Program-made: the position numbers and the translations under genes
Notes under the pieces: generated by a model
The model's database searches: none
What the model saw: the letters and a program-made list of their open reading frames with translations, nothing else
Told to the model about the DNA's origin: nothing
From: Bauldia sp963759235
GTDB lineage: Bacteria > Pseudomonadota > Alphaproteobacteria > Rhizobiales > Kaistiaceae
NCBI GenBank assembly: GCA_963759235.1
Contig: CAVWYO010000001.1
Coordinates: 434,001-498,000 of the forward strand
Direction of reading: 5' to 3'
Length of the DNA stretch: 64,000 nucleotides
In this document: positions 25,090 to 33,390 of the stretch, one piece after another
How the letters are laid out: each line of letters opens with the position of its first letter
How positions within the stretch are numbered: position 1 is the first letter of the stretch

Positions 25090-27097
25090 GCAGAGGGATT
25101 GCGATGCAGGCGCCCTCCCTCCCCCCTTGCGGGGGAGGGCCGTTTCTCTTGGCGAGCGGGAAGCGAGCTTAGAGAAACGGGGAGAGGGCTTCCCCATCGG
25201 GGACGCGTCGGCCGCGGACCCCACCCACCACCCTTCGGGTGGTCCCCCCTCCCCGGTCCGGGGAGGGATGGCGTCCTCGCCGAACGGCCCAGCAAACTCT
25301 CTCGCCGCCGCAGCCTCGACCAGTGCCGACGTTCCCCGAAAAGGCGAGGGCGTTTCCCCCACCGGAAAAGATCGAACAGTGACCGAGAGCGCCATCCCTC
25401 CCCGGACCGGGGAGGGGGGACCATCACGAAGTGATGGTGGGTGGGGTTCCGGAGCCTCAAACACTCGATCGGACGAAAGTCTCTTTCATGGGACGAAGCC
25501 GTCAGGAGGAAGGGAGGGGGACCCTCCGCCCCTCGTCATCGTCGCGAAGGTGAAGAGTGCGCTCCGCCTCGTCGCCCTCGACGCCACCGCTGAACGGCTC
25601 GGCCTCCATCGCGGCCAGGCGCTCGCCGACGCCCGCGCCATGATCCCGACCCTCGACGCGGCCGAGGCAAATCCGATCGCCGACGCGGCGCTCGTCGCCG
25701 CCATCGCCGACTGGGCGGAGCGCTACACGCCGCTCGTCGCCCTCGATCCGCCCGACGGGCTGATGCTCGACATCACCGGCTGCGCCCATCTCTTCGACGG
25801 TGAAGAGGCGCTGGTTGCCGATCTCCTCGCCCGCCTTCCCGCCCAGGGTTTTGCGGCGCGGGCGGCCATCGCCGACACGCCGGGCGCGGCCTTTGCCGCG
25901 GCCCGCTTCGGCGAAACGTCATGGGTGCCGCCGAGCGGCTCGCGCGGCATGCTGATCGGCCTGCCGCTCGCCGCGCTCCGCCTCGACGGCGAGACCGTCT
26001 CTGCCCTCGACCGGGTCGGTCTGAAGCGGATCGGCCAGATTCTCGATGCACCGCGGGCGCCGCTCGCCGCCCGCTTCGGTCCCGGCCTTATCCACCGCCT
26101 CGACCAGGCGCTCGGCCGCGAGGAGGAGGCGATCAGTCCGCGCCGGCCGGTCGCCGCGCTGATCGCCGAGCGGCGTTTCGCCGAGCCGATCGGGCGCGAG
26201 GAGGATATCGCCGCTACGATCGCCTCGCTCGCCGCCACCCTTGCCGGCAGCCTCGATGAACGCGGCGAGGGGGCGCGGCGCTTCGAGCTGTCGCTCTTCC
26301 GGGTCGACGGCGCCGTCTCGCGGCTTGAGGTCGGCACCAGCCGACCGGTCCGCGCGCCGAAGCTCGTCCTCGGCCTGTTCGCGGAAAAGTTCGCCGGCCT
26401 TGCCGAGGAGCTCGACGCCGGCTTCGGCTTCGACATGGCGCGCCTGTCGGTGCCGGTGGTGGCGCCCGACGACCCGGCCCAGATCGACCTTGCCGGCGAC
26501 GCGGCCGGAGAAGCCGACCTCGGCCAGCTCATCGACCGGATCGGCGCCCGTCTCGGGCCGGAGCGCGTGAAGCGCATCGTCCCCCGCGACAGCCACATCC
26601 CGGAGCGGACGGAGGCGCTGGCGGATATCGACGATGCAACGCGTGATCCTCCCCTGCGAAGCGGGGGAGGGGGACCGTCCGAAGGACGGTGGAGGGGGCA
26701 TGCAGCAGTGCGAACAGAATACAGCCCCTCCACCATGCTTCGCATGGTCCCCCTCCCCCGCTTCGCAGGGGAGGAAAACGCCGCATCGCCCTTCGACGTC
26801 GATCCCATCGACCGGCCGCTCCGCCTCTTCGCCCGTCCCGAGCCGGTCGAGGCGGTCGCTGCGGTGCCCGACGGGCCGCCGGTCCACTTCCGCTGGCGGC
26901 GGGCGCTCTATCGCGTCGCCCGGGTCGAGGGACCGGAGCGCATCGCCCCGGAATGGTGGCGGAACGACGAGGACCTCACGCGCGACTATTTCCGGGTCGA
27001 GGACGCCGCCGGCCACCGCTTCTGGCTCTACCGCGAAGGCCTCTACGGCCGCGAGACCGCTTTCCCGCGCTGGTACCTGCACGGGGTGTTCGGGTGA
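24956..27097 (+). CDS. imuB: ImuB, Y-family-polymerase-like mutasome protein with two in-frame insertions
   Basis: This is a catalytically degenerate Y-family polymerase homologue that bridges the beta clamp and DnaE2 in SOS mutagenesis. The start is the ATG at 24956 (MALGASPSPSQLPRRYLALA), overlapping imuA. Family sequence runs to YLSTDRIWRERLGRSWRTVG, is interrupted by ~145 residues of low-complexity Pro/Gly/Arg sequence (about residues 45-190), and resumes at LVIVAKVKSALRLVALDATA, LDITGCAHLFDGEEALVADL and FHW-like VHFRWRRALYRVARVEGPER. A second insert (about residues 562-607) follows EALADIDDAT. Without the inserts the length would be close to the usual ~500. Both inserts are palindromic repeat DNA kept open in frame; whether the protein tolerates them is unknown. 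Confidence 0.88.
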   Translation: MALGASPSPSQLPRRYLALALPYLSTDRIWRERLGRSWRTVGRDEQRDCDAGALPPPLRGRAVSLGEREASLEKRGEGFPIGDASAADPTHHPSGGPPSPVRGGMASSPNGPANSLAAAASTSADVPRKGEGVSPTGKDRTVTESAIPPRTGEGGPSRSDGGWGSGASNTRSDESLFHGTKPSGGREGDPPPLVIVAKVKSALRLVALDATAERLGLHRGQALADARAMIPTLDAAEANPIADAALVAAIADWAERYTPLVALDPPDGLMLDITGCAHLFDGEEALVADLLARLPAQGFAARAAIADTPGAAFAAARFGETSWVPPSGSRGMLIGLPLAALRLDGETVSALDRVGLKRIGQILDAPRAPLAARFGPGLIHRLDQALGREEEAISPRRPVAALIAERRFAEPIGREEDIAATIASLAATLAGSLDERGEGARRFELSLFRVDGAVSRLEVGTSRPVRAPKLVLGLFAEKFAGLAEELDAGFGFDMARLSVPVVAPDDPAQIDLAGDAAGEADLGQLIDRIGARLGPERVKRIVPRDSHIPERTEALADIDDATRDPPLRSGGGGPSEGRWRGHAAVRTEYSPSTMLRMVPLPRFAGEENAASPFDVDPIDRPLRLFARPEPVEAVAAVPDGPPVHFRWRRALYRVARVEGPERIAPEWWRNDEDLTRDYFRVEDAAGHRFWLYREGLYGRETAFPRWYLHGVFG
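25098..25530. repeat. Composite palindromic repeat inserted in imuB
   Basis: This is non-family DNA within imuB. It contains a 55-base segment (25219-25273) repeated in inverted orientation at 25390-25446, each with the core CCTCCCCGG..CCGGGGAGG and a terminal hairpin whose stem differs between copies (ACCACC/GGTGGT versus ACCATCA/TGATGGT) around the loop CTTCG/CGAAG. A further stem (CCTCCCCCCTTGCGGGGGAGG-like, about 25115-25139) and an imperfect GTTTCTC/GAGAAAC pair (25142-25178) precede it. All is translated in one frame without stops. Confidence 0.8.
26647..26774. repeat. Palindrome-ended repeat element inserted in imuB
   Basis: This 128-base element has ~50-base inverted ends (26647-26697 and 26725-26774). 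Both arms carry TCCTCCCCTGCGAAGCGGGG followed by AGGGGGACC and a tip hairpin: CCGTCC-GAA-GGACGG on the left, CCATGC-GAA-GCATGG (inverse) on the right. The tips differ in sequence yet keep pairing. It is read in frame within imuB. Confidence 0.85.
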
Positions 27098-27185
27098 CGG
27101 GCATCGCGACAATCAGAACGGAGACGATGGGACGCCTGCACTTCCCACCTCACGTCACTCGCAAACCCGGGCAGGCCACGCAACA

Positions 27186-27226
27186 GCGTTCCCTCCCCTC
27201 TTGCGGGGGAGGGACAGGGAGGGGGG
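27186..27226. repeat. GC-rich palindromic repeat between imuB and brnA
   Basis: The sequence CCCTCCCC-TCTT-GCGGGGGAGGG followed by ACAGGGAGGGGGG is a copy of the same short hairpin family found inside imuB and dnaE2. It is intergenic here. It could also act as a transcription stop after imuB, but it lacks a T-tract. Confidence 0.55.
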
Positions 27227-27284
27227 TCGGCTACGTTTCGGCCTGCAACGCATCCGGATGGCCCCCTCGCCCCCCGCGCTTCCA

Positions 27285-27377
27285 GTCATGCCCGCTGGAA
27301 CGGGCATCCAGTAACCGCCGTCGCAACTCGTTTTCGAATGATGATGTCTACTGGATCCCCGTTTTCGCAGGGATGAC
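27285..27377. repeat. Palindrome-ended element, left of brnTA
   Basis: This 93-base unit has 29-base imperfect inverted ends. The left end is GTCATGCCCGCTGGAACGGG then CATCCAGTA; the right end, inverted, is GTCATCCCTGCGAAAACGGG then GATCCAGTA. Each end is itself a small hairpin. It resembles miniature non-autonomous repeats common in proteobacteria, and its termini match in layout the element at 28129-28280. Confidence 0.75.
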
Positions 27378-27479
27378 AGTTGGTGGGTTCGACCCAGCTC
27401 GCGCCCCAGGCGCTGTCTGCGTCTTTTTCGATGACGGCGGCCATTTCAGTCCCCGTGAGAGCTGCTCCTCTCCCGATCC

Positions 27480-27785
27480 TCAGGACTTGGCGTGCTTCTT
27501 CTCGCGTTCGACCGCCCGGCGGAGCGTATCGTTCAACCGGGTCTGCCAGCCCTGTCCCTCCCGACGAAAATGTTCGATGACATCGCTGTCGAGACGAATG
27601 GTCGTCTGGATCTTGGTCGCCGCCTTCTGCGGGCCGCGCGGCCTTGGTTTGGGGAAATCATCGATATCGGGAAAGACCTCGCGTGCGGGTCGCAGGCGCG
27701 CCAATTGTTCTTCCGTCAATGGCGGAAAGTCCACGGCATCCCAATCTTCCTGGGAAATGTGGGCTGGCTTCCTAACCCTGCTCAT
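27480..27785 (-). CDS. brnA: BrnA-type antitoxin
   Basis: This is the antitoxin of a type II toxin-antitoxin pair. It has 101 residues from the ATG at 27785 (MSRVRKPAHISQEDWDAVD). Family features are the acidic SQEDWDAVDFPPLTEEQLAR segment and the C-terminal ribbon-helix-helix-like KIQTTIRLDSDVIEHFRREG..WQTRLNDTLRRAV. BrnA neutralises BrnT and represses the operon by DNA binding. Its start overlaps the end of brnT by 14 bases, as usual for brnTA. It lies antisense within the imuB-dnaE2 interval. Confidence 0.9.
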   Translation of the reverse strand: MSRVRKPAHISQEDWDAVDFPPLTEEQLARLRPAREVFPDIDDFPKPRPRGPQKAATKIQTTIRLDSDVIEHFRREGQGWQTRLNDTLRRAVEREKKHAKS

Positions 27786-28038
27786 AGCGACGCCTTTCCC
27801 GATCATTCGCTTTCCGCAAACTGATCACCCGGACGGCTTCCCCCCGCCTCGTAAAGATCAGCGCGTGAATGCGCCCCTCGATCATACCGAGGGCATAAAA
27901 TCGGCGTTCCCCATAGGGTCGCCGATCATCCTCTTCGATCTGCGCTTCATCCCACTCGAACTGCGCAACTCTTTCGAACGGAACCCCATGCTTGGCGATG
28001 TTCGCCGCAGCCTTCTCCGGATCCCATTCGTACTCCAT
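27772..28038 (-). CDS. brnT: BrnT-type ribonuclease toxin
   Basis: This is an 88-residue BrnT toxin (RelE-like fold, cleaves RNA). Signature segments are EYEWDPEKAAANIAKHGVPF, EDDRRPYGERRFYALGMIEG and ALIFTRRGEAVRVISLRKAN, ending in the basic RERRRYEQG. The ATG at 28038 is the first codon. It is transcribed first, followed by overlapping brnA. The pair is complete and looks functional. It separates imuB from dnaE2 and is read in the opposite direction, so dnaE2 cannot simply share a compact imuAB operon. Confidence 0.9.
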   Translation of the reverse strand: MEYEWDPEKAAANIAKHGVPFERVAQFEWDEAQIEEDDRRPYGERRFYALGMIEGRIHALIFTRRGEAVRVISLRKANDRERRRYEQG

Positions 28039-28128
28039 TCCATATTGTCGTTACGATTTGCCGGTCTTTCAAGGGCAGACGGGGAAATCCGGGAGATCCG
28101 CTCGCCTTCCGTGCCCCTCACGCTCCCC

Positions 28129-28280
28129 GTCACCCCGGCGAAAGCCGGGGTCCATTGCAATAACGTTGCGGCCTTTCACCACCCCAAAAGTATCCGAGCA
28201 GCCAGGCCATCCTCCAAAGTCTCGACGTTGCGAGCATCTGCACCGATTGTGCGACGGATTCCGGCTTTCGCCGGAATGAC
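28129..28280. repeat. Palindrome-ended element, right of brnTA
   Basis: This 152-base unit is bounded by 25-base inverted ends. The left end is GTCACCCCGGCGAAAGCCGG then GGTCC; the right end, inverted, is GTCATTCCGGCGAAAGCCGG then AATCC. The two differ at 4 positions (CC versus TT and GG versus AA), which pair with each other inside each hairpin. The middle ~100 bases contain no recognised gene. Confidence 0.78.
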
Positions 28281-28403
28281 CGCCGAGACTGACACATCGG
28301 ATACATCCTCGCATTCCCGATCCCGCTATCCGATCGAAAAATCACCCTTCGAGGAGGGTCAATTCATGACCTCCTCGTCGTCAAGGAGCAGCGGGTCAAC
28401 CCC

Positions 28404-31400
28404 ATGACGACCTACGCCGAGCTCGCCGTCACCACCAATTTCTCGTTCCTGCGCGGCGGCTCGCATCCGGAGGAGCTGGTCGCCGAAGCCGCGCGGCTCG
28501 GCCTCGCCGGCATCGCGGTCGCCGACCGCAACACGCTCGCCGGGGTGGTGCGCGGCCATATGGCGGCGAAGGAGGCCGGCTTCCGCTACGCCGTCGGCTG
28601 CCGCCTCGCCTTCCGTGACGGAACGCCCGACATCCTCGCCTGGCCGACGGACCGCGCCGCCTATGGCCGGCTCTGCCGGCTCTTGACCCTCGGCAATCGC
28701 CGCGCCGAGAAGGGCGACTGCCATCTCGACCTTGCCGATCTCCTCGCATGGGGCGAGGGCCTGATGCTCGGCGTAGCCGTCGGGATCAAACCCGCGATGT
28801 CGTCTCCTGCGTTCCCTCTCCCCGGTGGGGAGAGGGACAGGGTGAGGGGGATCCGGCAAGACAACGCGGTCGTTGCCGACCACCTCGCGACATTGCAGGG
28901 AAAGAACCTCTCCGCCACCCTTGCCGCCCTCGCCGACGCCTTTCCCAGCATGGTGCGGCTGATGGCGAGCCGCCTTTACGGGCCCGCCGACCACCGCCGG
29001 CTCGCACTTGTCGACCGTATCGCCCGCCGCCATGGCGTGCCGCTTCTCGCCACCAACGACGTGCTCTATCACGTGGCCGCCCGCCGGCCGCTGCAGGACG
29101 TGCTGACCGCGATCCGCGAGCACCGGACGCTTCAGTCCGCCGGCCGGCTGCTGGCGCAGAATGCCGAGCGGCACCTCAAGGACGCCGCCGAGATGGCGCG
29201 GCTCTTCCGCGACTACCCGGAGGCCGTCGCCGAATCTCGCGCCGTGCTGGAGCGGCTCGCCTTCTCCCTCGACGAGTTGCAGTACCAATACCCCGACGAG
29301 CCGACCGGCGAGGCGGCGAGCCCCCAGGAGGCGCTGATCCGCCTCACCGAGGAGGGCGCCCGCTTCCGCTATCCCGACGGCGTGCCGGCGAAGGTGCGGG
29401 CGCATCTCGACCATGAGCTGAAGCTCATCGGCGAACTCCGCTACGCCCCCTATTTCCTCACCGTCCACGACATCGTCCGCTTCGCCCGGCAGAAGGGCAT
29501 CCTCGCCCAGGGGCGTGGCTCGGCGGCAAATTCCGCCGTCTGCTACGTCCTCGGCATCACCGAGGTCGATCCCGAGCGCTCCGACCTTCTCTTCGAGCGC
29601 TTCATCTCACCCGAGCGCAACGAGCCGCCCGACATCGACGTCGATTTCGAGCACGAGCGGCGCGAGGAGGTGATGCAGTACATCTACGGCAAATACGGCC
29701 GTCACCGCGCCGGGCTCGCCGCCACGGTGATCACCTACCGCACCCGCTCGGCGGTGCGCGAGGTGGGTAAGGTCTTCGGCCTGTCGGAGGATACGGTCAA
29801 CACGCTGTCCGGCACCATCTGGGGCTGGTCGTCGGAGGGCGTCCGCGAGGCCGACATCCGCCGCGTCGGCCTCGATCCGACCGATCGCACCATGCGCCAG
29901 GTGGTAGCCCTCTCACAGGAGCTGATCGGCTTTCCCCGCCACCTCTCCCAGCATGTCGGCGGCTTCGTCATGACCAGGGACCGGCTCGACGAGATGGTGC
30001 CGGTGATGAACGCCGCCATGGAGGACCGCACCACCGTCGAATGGGACAAGGACGACCTCGATGCGCTGCGCATGCTCAAGGTCGACGTGCTGGCGCTCGG
30101 CATGCTCTCCTGCATCCGCCGCGCCTTCGAGTTCATGGCGAAGCATTACGGCGGCGCGCCGACATTGGCGACGATCCCGGCCGAGGATCCCGCCGTCTAT
30201 CGCATGCTCTGCCGAGCCGATACGCTCGGCGTCTTCCAGGTTGAGAGCCGGGCGCAGATGACCATGCTGCCCCGCCTCAAGCCGGCCCATTTCTACGACC
30301 TCGTCATCGAGGTGGCGATTGTCCGGCCCGGGCCCATCCAGGGCGACATGGTCCATCCCTATCTCCGCCGCCGGCAGGGTTTGGAGAAAGTGGTCTACCC
30401 TGCCCCGTCGCCACAGCACGGCCCCCCGGACGAACTGGAAAAGGTGCTCGGCCGCACCCTCGGCGTGCCGCTCTTCCAGGAACAGGCGATGAAGATCGCC
30501 ATCGTCGCCGCCGGCTTCACGCCGGGCGAGGCGGACCGGCTCCGCCGCGCCATGGCGACCTTCAAGCGGGTCGGCACCATCAAGACCTTCCAGGACAAGA
30601 TGGTCGAGGGCATGGTCGCCCGCGGCTACGCCCGTGATTTCGCCGAGCGCTGCTTCCGCCAGATCGAGGGCTTCGGCGAATACGGCTTTCCCGAAAGCCA
30701 TGCGGCGAGCTTCGCCCTTCTCGTCTATGCCTCGGCCTGGCTCAAATGCCACTACCCGGACGTCTTCTGTGCGGCGCTTTTGAATTCCCAGCCGATGGGC
30801 TTCTACGCCCCGGCCCAGATCGTCCGTGACGCGACCCGCCACGGTGTCACGGTGCTCCCCCCCGACATCAACTTTTCCGACTGGGATTCGGGCCTGGAGG
30901 TTGAGGTATCCGACGATGCGTCCTTCGAGGCTCGACCGCTCCGCAGTCGAGCACCTCAGGATGAGGAGGATTATCGGTGGTTGCCAGGAGTGAATGCGCC
31001 TTCGACGCAGGGAAAGCCAGACTTTCCTCCTCATCCTGAGGTACGAGGGCAAAGCCCGAGCCTCGAAGGACGCACCGTCGCTGGTCCTGCCTCCCAGCCC
31101 CGCCTCCACCCCGCCAATGCCGACATGGCCGGCGACATCCGCGCCACCCATACCGTCCGGCTCGGCTTCCGCCAGATCAAGGGGTTCCGCGAGGAGGATG
31201 CAGAGGCGCTCGTCGAAGCGAGAGGGGCCGGCTACGATTCGGTCCGCGACCTGTGGCTCCGCTCGGGACTGTCGCGCGGGGCGATCGAGCGGCTCGCCGA
31301 TGCCGACGCCTTCCGCTCCATCGGCCTCGACCGGCGCGACGCGCTATGGGCGGCCCGCGGCCTCGGCAGCGCGGCGAGCGCCGACAAGCCGGGAAGCCGG

Positions 31401-32180
31401 CTGCCTTTGTTCGACCACGCCGCGCTCGGTGACATCCGCAAGGAGCCGGACGTCGCGTTGCCGCCGATGCCGATCGGCGAGCACGTGGTCAACGACTACC
31501 GCTATCTCAGCCTGTCGCTGAAGTCGCATCCGCTGTCGTTCCTGCGGTCCCAGCTCGCCGCCCGGCGCATCATAGACAACGCCACCCTCGTCGCCCTCGC
31601 GACGCGAGACGAGAGGGAGAGAAAGACAAGAGGCGAGGAGCGGCGAAGCCGCGACCGGGAAGCAAATACAAGAGGCGAGGAGGACCGGAGGTCCGACCGG
31701 GAAGGAATGAATGGCCGCCGTGTGACGGTCGCCGGGCTGGTTCTCGTCCGCCAGCGGCCGGGGACGGCAAGCGGCGTCATCTTCATGACCATCGAGGACG
31801 AAACCGACATCGCCAATGTCATCGTCTGGCCGAAGGTGTTCGAGCAATTCCGCCCGGTGGTGCTCGGCGCTCGCCTGGTGGCGGTCACCGGCAGGGTGCA
31901 GAGCGAGAGCGGCGTCATTCACGTGGTCTCGGAAAAGCTCGAGGACCTGACGCCGATGCTCGAAACGCTGTCCGCCAAGGCCGGCGACCCCGACGGGCGC
32001 GATCTAGAGGCCCTCGCCCGCGCCGACGAGGTGCGCCGGCCTTCGGCGGACCAGCGCGAGAAGATCGGCCCGCGCCACCCGCGCCTCGTCCGCTTCTTCC
32101 AGGAGGAGCCGTCGCTCGCCCGCGACCTCGCCTCCCTCTCGGCCGGCAAGGTCATGCCCAAGGGCCGCAACTTCCACTGA
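28404..32180 (+). CDS. dnaE2: Error-prone DNA polymerase III alpha subunit DnaE2 with in-frame insertions
   Basis: This is the C-family translesion polymerase of the SOS mutasome, here 1258 residues compared with about 1050-1150 usually. The N-terminal PHP domain begins TTYAELAVTTNFSFLRGGSH. The palm contains the catalytic acidic motif PPDIDVDFEHERREEVMQYI near residue 410. The finger region includes GFVMTRDRLDEMVPVMNA and LFQEQAMKIAIVAAGFTPGE. A helix-hairpin-helix (LGFRQIKGFREEDAEALVEA) and an OB fold (GVIFMTIEDETDIANVIVWP) follow, ending MPKGRNFH. Non-family inserts occur near residues 130-154, 838-891 and 1068-1102, each made of palindromic or tandem repeat DNA. Core motifs are intact. 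It is separated from imuB by brnTA. Confidence 0.94.
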   Translation: MTTYAELAVTTNFSFLRGGSHPEELVAEAARLGLAGIAVADRNTLAGVVRGHMAAKEAGFRYAVGCRLAFRDGTPDILAWPTDRAAYGRLCRLLTLGNRRAEKGDCHLDLADLLAWGEGLMLGVAVGIKPAMSSPAFPLPGGERDRVRGIRQDNAVVADHLATLQGKNLSATLAALADAFPSMVRLMASRLYGPADHRRLALVDRIARRHGVPLLATNDVLYHVAARRPLQDVLTAIREHRTLQSAGRLLAQNAERHLKDAAEMARLFRDYPEAVAESRAVLERLAFSLDELQYQYPDEPTGEAASPQEALIRLTEEGARFRYPDGVPAKVRAHLDHELKLIGELRYAPYFLTVHDIVRFARQKGILAQGRGSAANSAVCYVLGITEVDPERSDLLFERFISPERNEPPDIDVDFEHERREEVMQYIYGKYGRHRAGLAATVITYRTRSAVREVGKVFGLSEDTVNTLSGTIWGWSSEGVREADIRRVGLDPTDRTMRQVVALSQELIGFPRHLSQHVGGFVMTRDRLDEMVPVMNAAMEDRTTVEWDKDDLDALRMLKVDVLALGMLSCIRRAFEFMAKHYGGAPTLATIPAEDPAVYRMLCRADTLGVFQVESRAQMTMLPRLKPAHFYDLVIEVAIVRPGPIQGDMVHPYLRRRQGLEKVVYPAPSPQHGPPDELEKVLGRTLGVPLFQEQAMKIAIVAAGFTPGEADRLRRAMATFKRVGTIKTFQDKMVEGMVARGYARDFAERCFRQIEGFGEYGFPESHAASFALLVYASAWLKCHYPDVFCAALLNSQPMGFYAPAQIVRDATRHGVTVLPPDINFSDWDSGLEVEVSDDASFEARPLRSRAPQDEEDYRWLPGVNAPSTQGKPDFPPHPEVRGQSPSLEGRTVAGPASQPRLHPANADMAGDIRATHTVRLGFRQIKGFREEDAEALVEARGAGYDSVRDLWLRSGLSRGAIERLADADAFRSIGLDRRDALWAARGLGSAASADKPGSRLPLFDHAALGDIRKEPDVALPPMPIGEHVVNDYRYLSLSLKSHPLSFLRSQLAARRIIDNATLVALATRDERERKTRGEERRSRDREANTRGEEDRRSDREGMNGRRVTVAGLVLVRQRPGTASGVIFMTIEDETDIANVIVWPKVFEQFRPVVLGARLVAVTGRVQSESGVIHVVSEKLEDLTPMLETLSAKAGDPDGRDLEALARADEVRRPSADQREKIGPRHPRLVRFFQEEPSLARDLASLSAGKVMPKGRNFH
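28814..28850. repeat. Short hairpin repeat inserted in dnaE2
   Basis: The sequence holds perfect 10-base arms CCCTCTCCCC and GGGGAGAGGG around GGT, followed by ACAGGGTGAGGGGG, a widespread alphaproteobacterial intergenic repeat. Here it is translated in frame in the PHP region of DnaE2 (FPLPGGERDRVRG). Confidence 0.8.
30917..31074. repeat. Palindrome-ended repeat element inserted in dnaE2
   Basis: This 158-base element has inverted ends TGCGTCCTTCGAGGCTCG (30917-30934) and its complement (31057-31074). Inside each end is a variable hairpin, then the shared ACCTCAGGATGAGGAGGA (about 30953-30970 and its inverse at about 31024-31041). It encodes about 53 non-family residues between DWDSGLEVEV and the helix-hairpin-helix region. 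Confidence 0.85.
31626..31709. repeat. Two tandem 42-base repeats inserted in dnaE2
   Basis: Two 42-base units (31626-31667 and 31668-31709) share ACAAGAGGCGAGGAG and GACCGGGAAG. Between these, each has a different but paired stem: CGGC-GAA-GCCG in the first and GGACC-GGA-GGTCC in the second. The period of 42 keeps frame (14 codons per unit). It precedes the OB-fold part of DnaE2. Confidence 0.83.
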
Positions 32181-32212
32181 GCCGCCCGGCGCATTTCCTG
32201 CTACCAATCCCC

Positions 32213-32968
32213 ATGCGCACGCTCTTCGCGGTCATCCTATTCGCCCTCGCTCTTCCGGCGGCGAGCGCTGAACCGTCCGTCGCCGATCTCGTCGCCGCCT
32301 ATCCCGACCAGTTCGGCGGCATCGAGGGCAACGATCTCGTCTGGCGTGACGGCACCCGCATGCCGATCTCCGACGGCGTCACGGGGAAGGATTTCGATAC
32401 CCTCCTCGACCACCCGGACATCGACGACATGTTCGCGATGCCCTATCGGCCCGGTCCTCCGGCCGACGTGCCCGGGCTGAACGAGGATCCCGGCCGCATC
32501 CGCTACGAGCCGCTTTTCGCCAAGATGTACGGAGACTGCGGCAAGGGCGAAGTCGCGCCGCATATGCGCAAGGTCGCGTGGCTTTCCGGCTCGGTGCGCT
32601 TCACCACCGTCAACGGCGCCGCCGATCACCTCGCGGCCGTGGTCGCCGACTTGAAGAAGCTGCCGCCGTCCATGACCAAGTATCTGGTTCCCTCGGCCGG
32701 AACCTACAATTGCCGAGCGATCGCCGGCACCAACCGGAAGAGCATGCACGCCTACGGCGCCGCCATCGACATCAGCACCAGGTTCACCGACTATTGGCGG
32801 TGGACCAAGCCGGTCAACGGGCTCTACCCCTACCGCAACAAGATTCCCTTCGAGATCGCCGACATCTTCGAGCGCCACGGATTCATCTGGGGCGGCAAGT
32901 GGTACCACTACGACACCATGCATTTCGAGTACCGACCCGAGCTCCTGCCGGCGCAGACCCGACCTTGA
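32213..32968 (+). CDS. M15-family D-alanyl-D-alanine carboxypeptidase-like protein
   Basis: This is a 251-residue periplasmic peptidase of the VanY/M15 group. A signal peptide (TLFAVILFALALPAASA, cleaved before EPS) starts the protein. Zinc-site motifs are visible late in the sequence: SMHAYGAAIDIS (His and Asp ligands) and WYHYDTMHFEYRPELL (third His). The preceding CRAIAGTNRK is typical of this subgroup. It would trim peptidoglycan stem peptides. It starts 32 bases after dnaE2 but is probably unrelated in function. Family certain; substrate inferred. Confidence 0.88.
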   Translation: MRTLFAVILFALALPAASAEPSVADLVAAYPDQFGGIEGNDLVWRDGTRMPISDGVTGKDFDTLLDHPDIDDMFAMPYRPGPPADVPGLNEDPGRIRYEPLFAKMYGDCGKGEVAPHMRKVAWLSGSVRFTTVNGAADHLAAVVADLKKLPPSMTKYLVPSAGTYNCRAIAGTNRKSMHAYGAAIDISTRFTDYWRWTKPVNGLYPYRNKIPFEIADIFERHGFIWGGKWYHYDTMHFEYRPELLPAQTRP

Positions 32969-33390
32969 GCGGAGCCCTCGCAATCACCCATCGGGCATAA
33001 CTCGCACTTTATCCCCGTCCGCAAAACCCGTCGTAAACTCGCTTCCGCCTCTCCCGCTGGGGGACGTTGCCCGGTACCGGCACCGGCCTGACGTGGAGAG
33101 GTCGGCGCCCGCGCCGGCCGTCCGGCGGCCGTCCCGGGGTGCCGTCCGGGAAGTCCGACCCCCACTACGAGGGGTCTGCGGGACATGACCCGCCTTAAGG
33201 CGCGCGAGCCTTGGTTTGCGCGGCCGGAGCATGGACCGGATGGCGACAAGTCGCCGGGCGGGCGGCGGAGGCCGCCGCCTTGAATACTTGGATGGCGGCG
33301 TCCGCTGCCCGCCACCCTCGGCATCGCCGGGGGAGAGAAGTTTCAACGCTCCGGGCCGCTCGCGGTCGCGGAAACGATGAGGTCGTGTCG
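32969..33390. other. Intergenic region, nothing recognised
   Basis: These ~420 bases between the M15 peptidase and the broken small gene are GC-rich and contain several short stems but no convincing ORF on either strand. I looked for tmRNA, RNase P RNA and 6S-like features and did not find their conserved cores. Confidence 0.4.

Noticed and set aside
27285..28280. Complete insertion sequence carrying brnTA
   Set aside because: No transposase is present between the palindrome-ended elements, so a classical IS call is not supported; the composite idea is kept only as a finding.
32969..33390. Structured RNA (tmRNA, RNase P RNA or 6S)
   Set aside because: It is GC-rich with short stems, but I could not find conserved cores of any of these RNAs.
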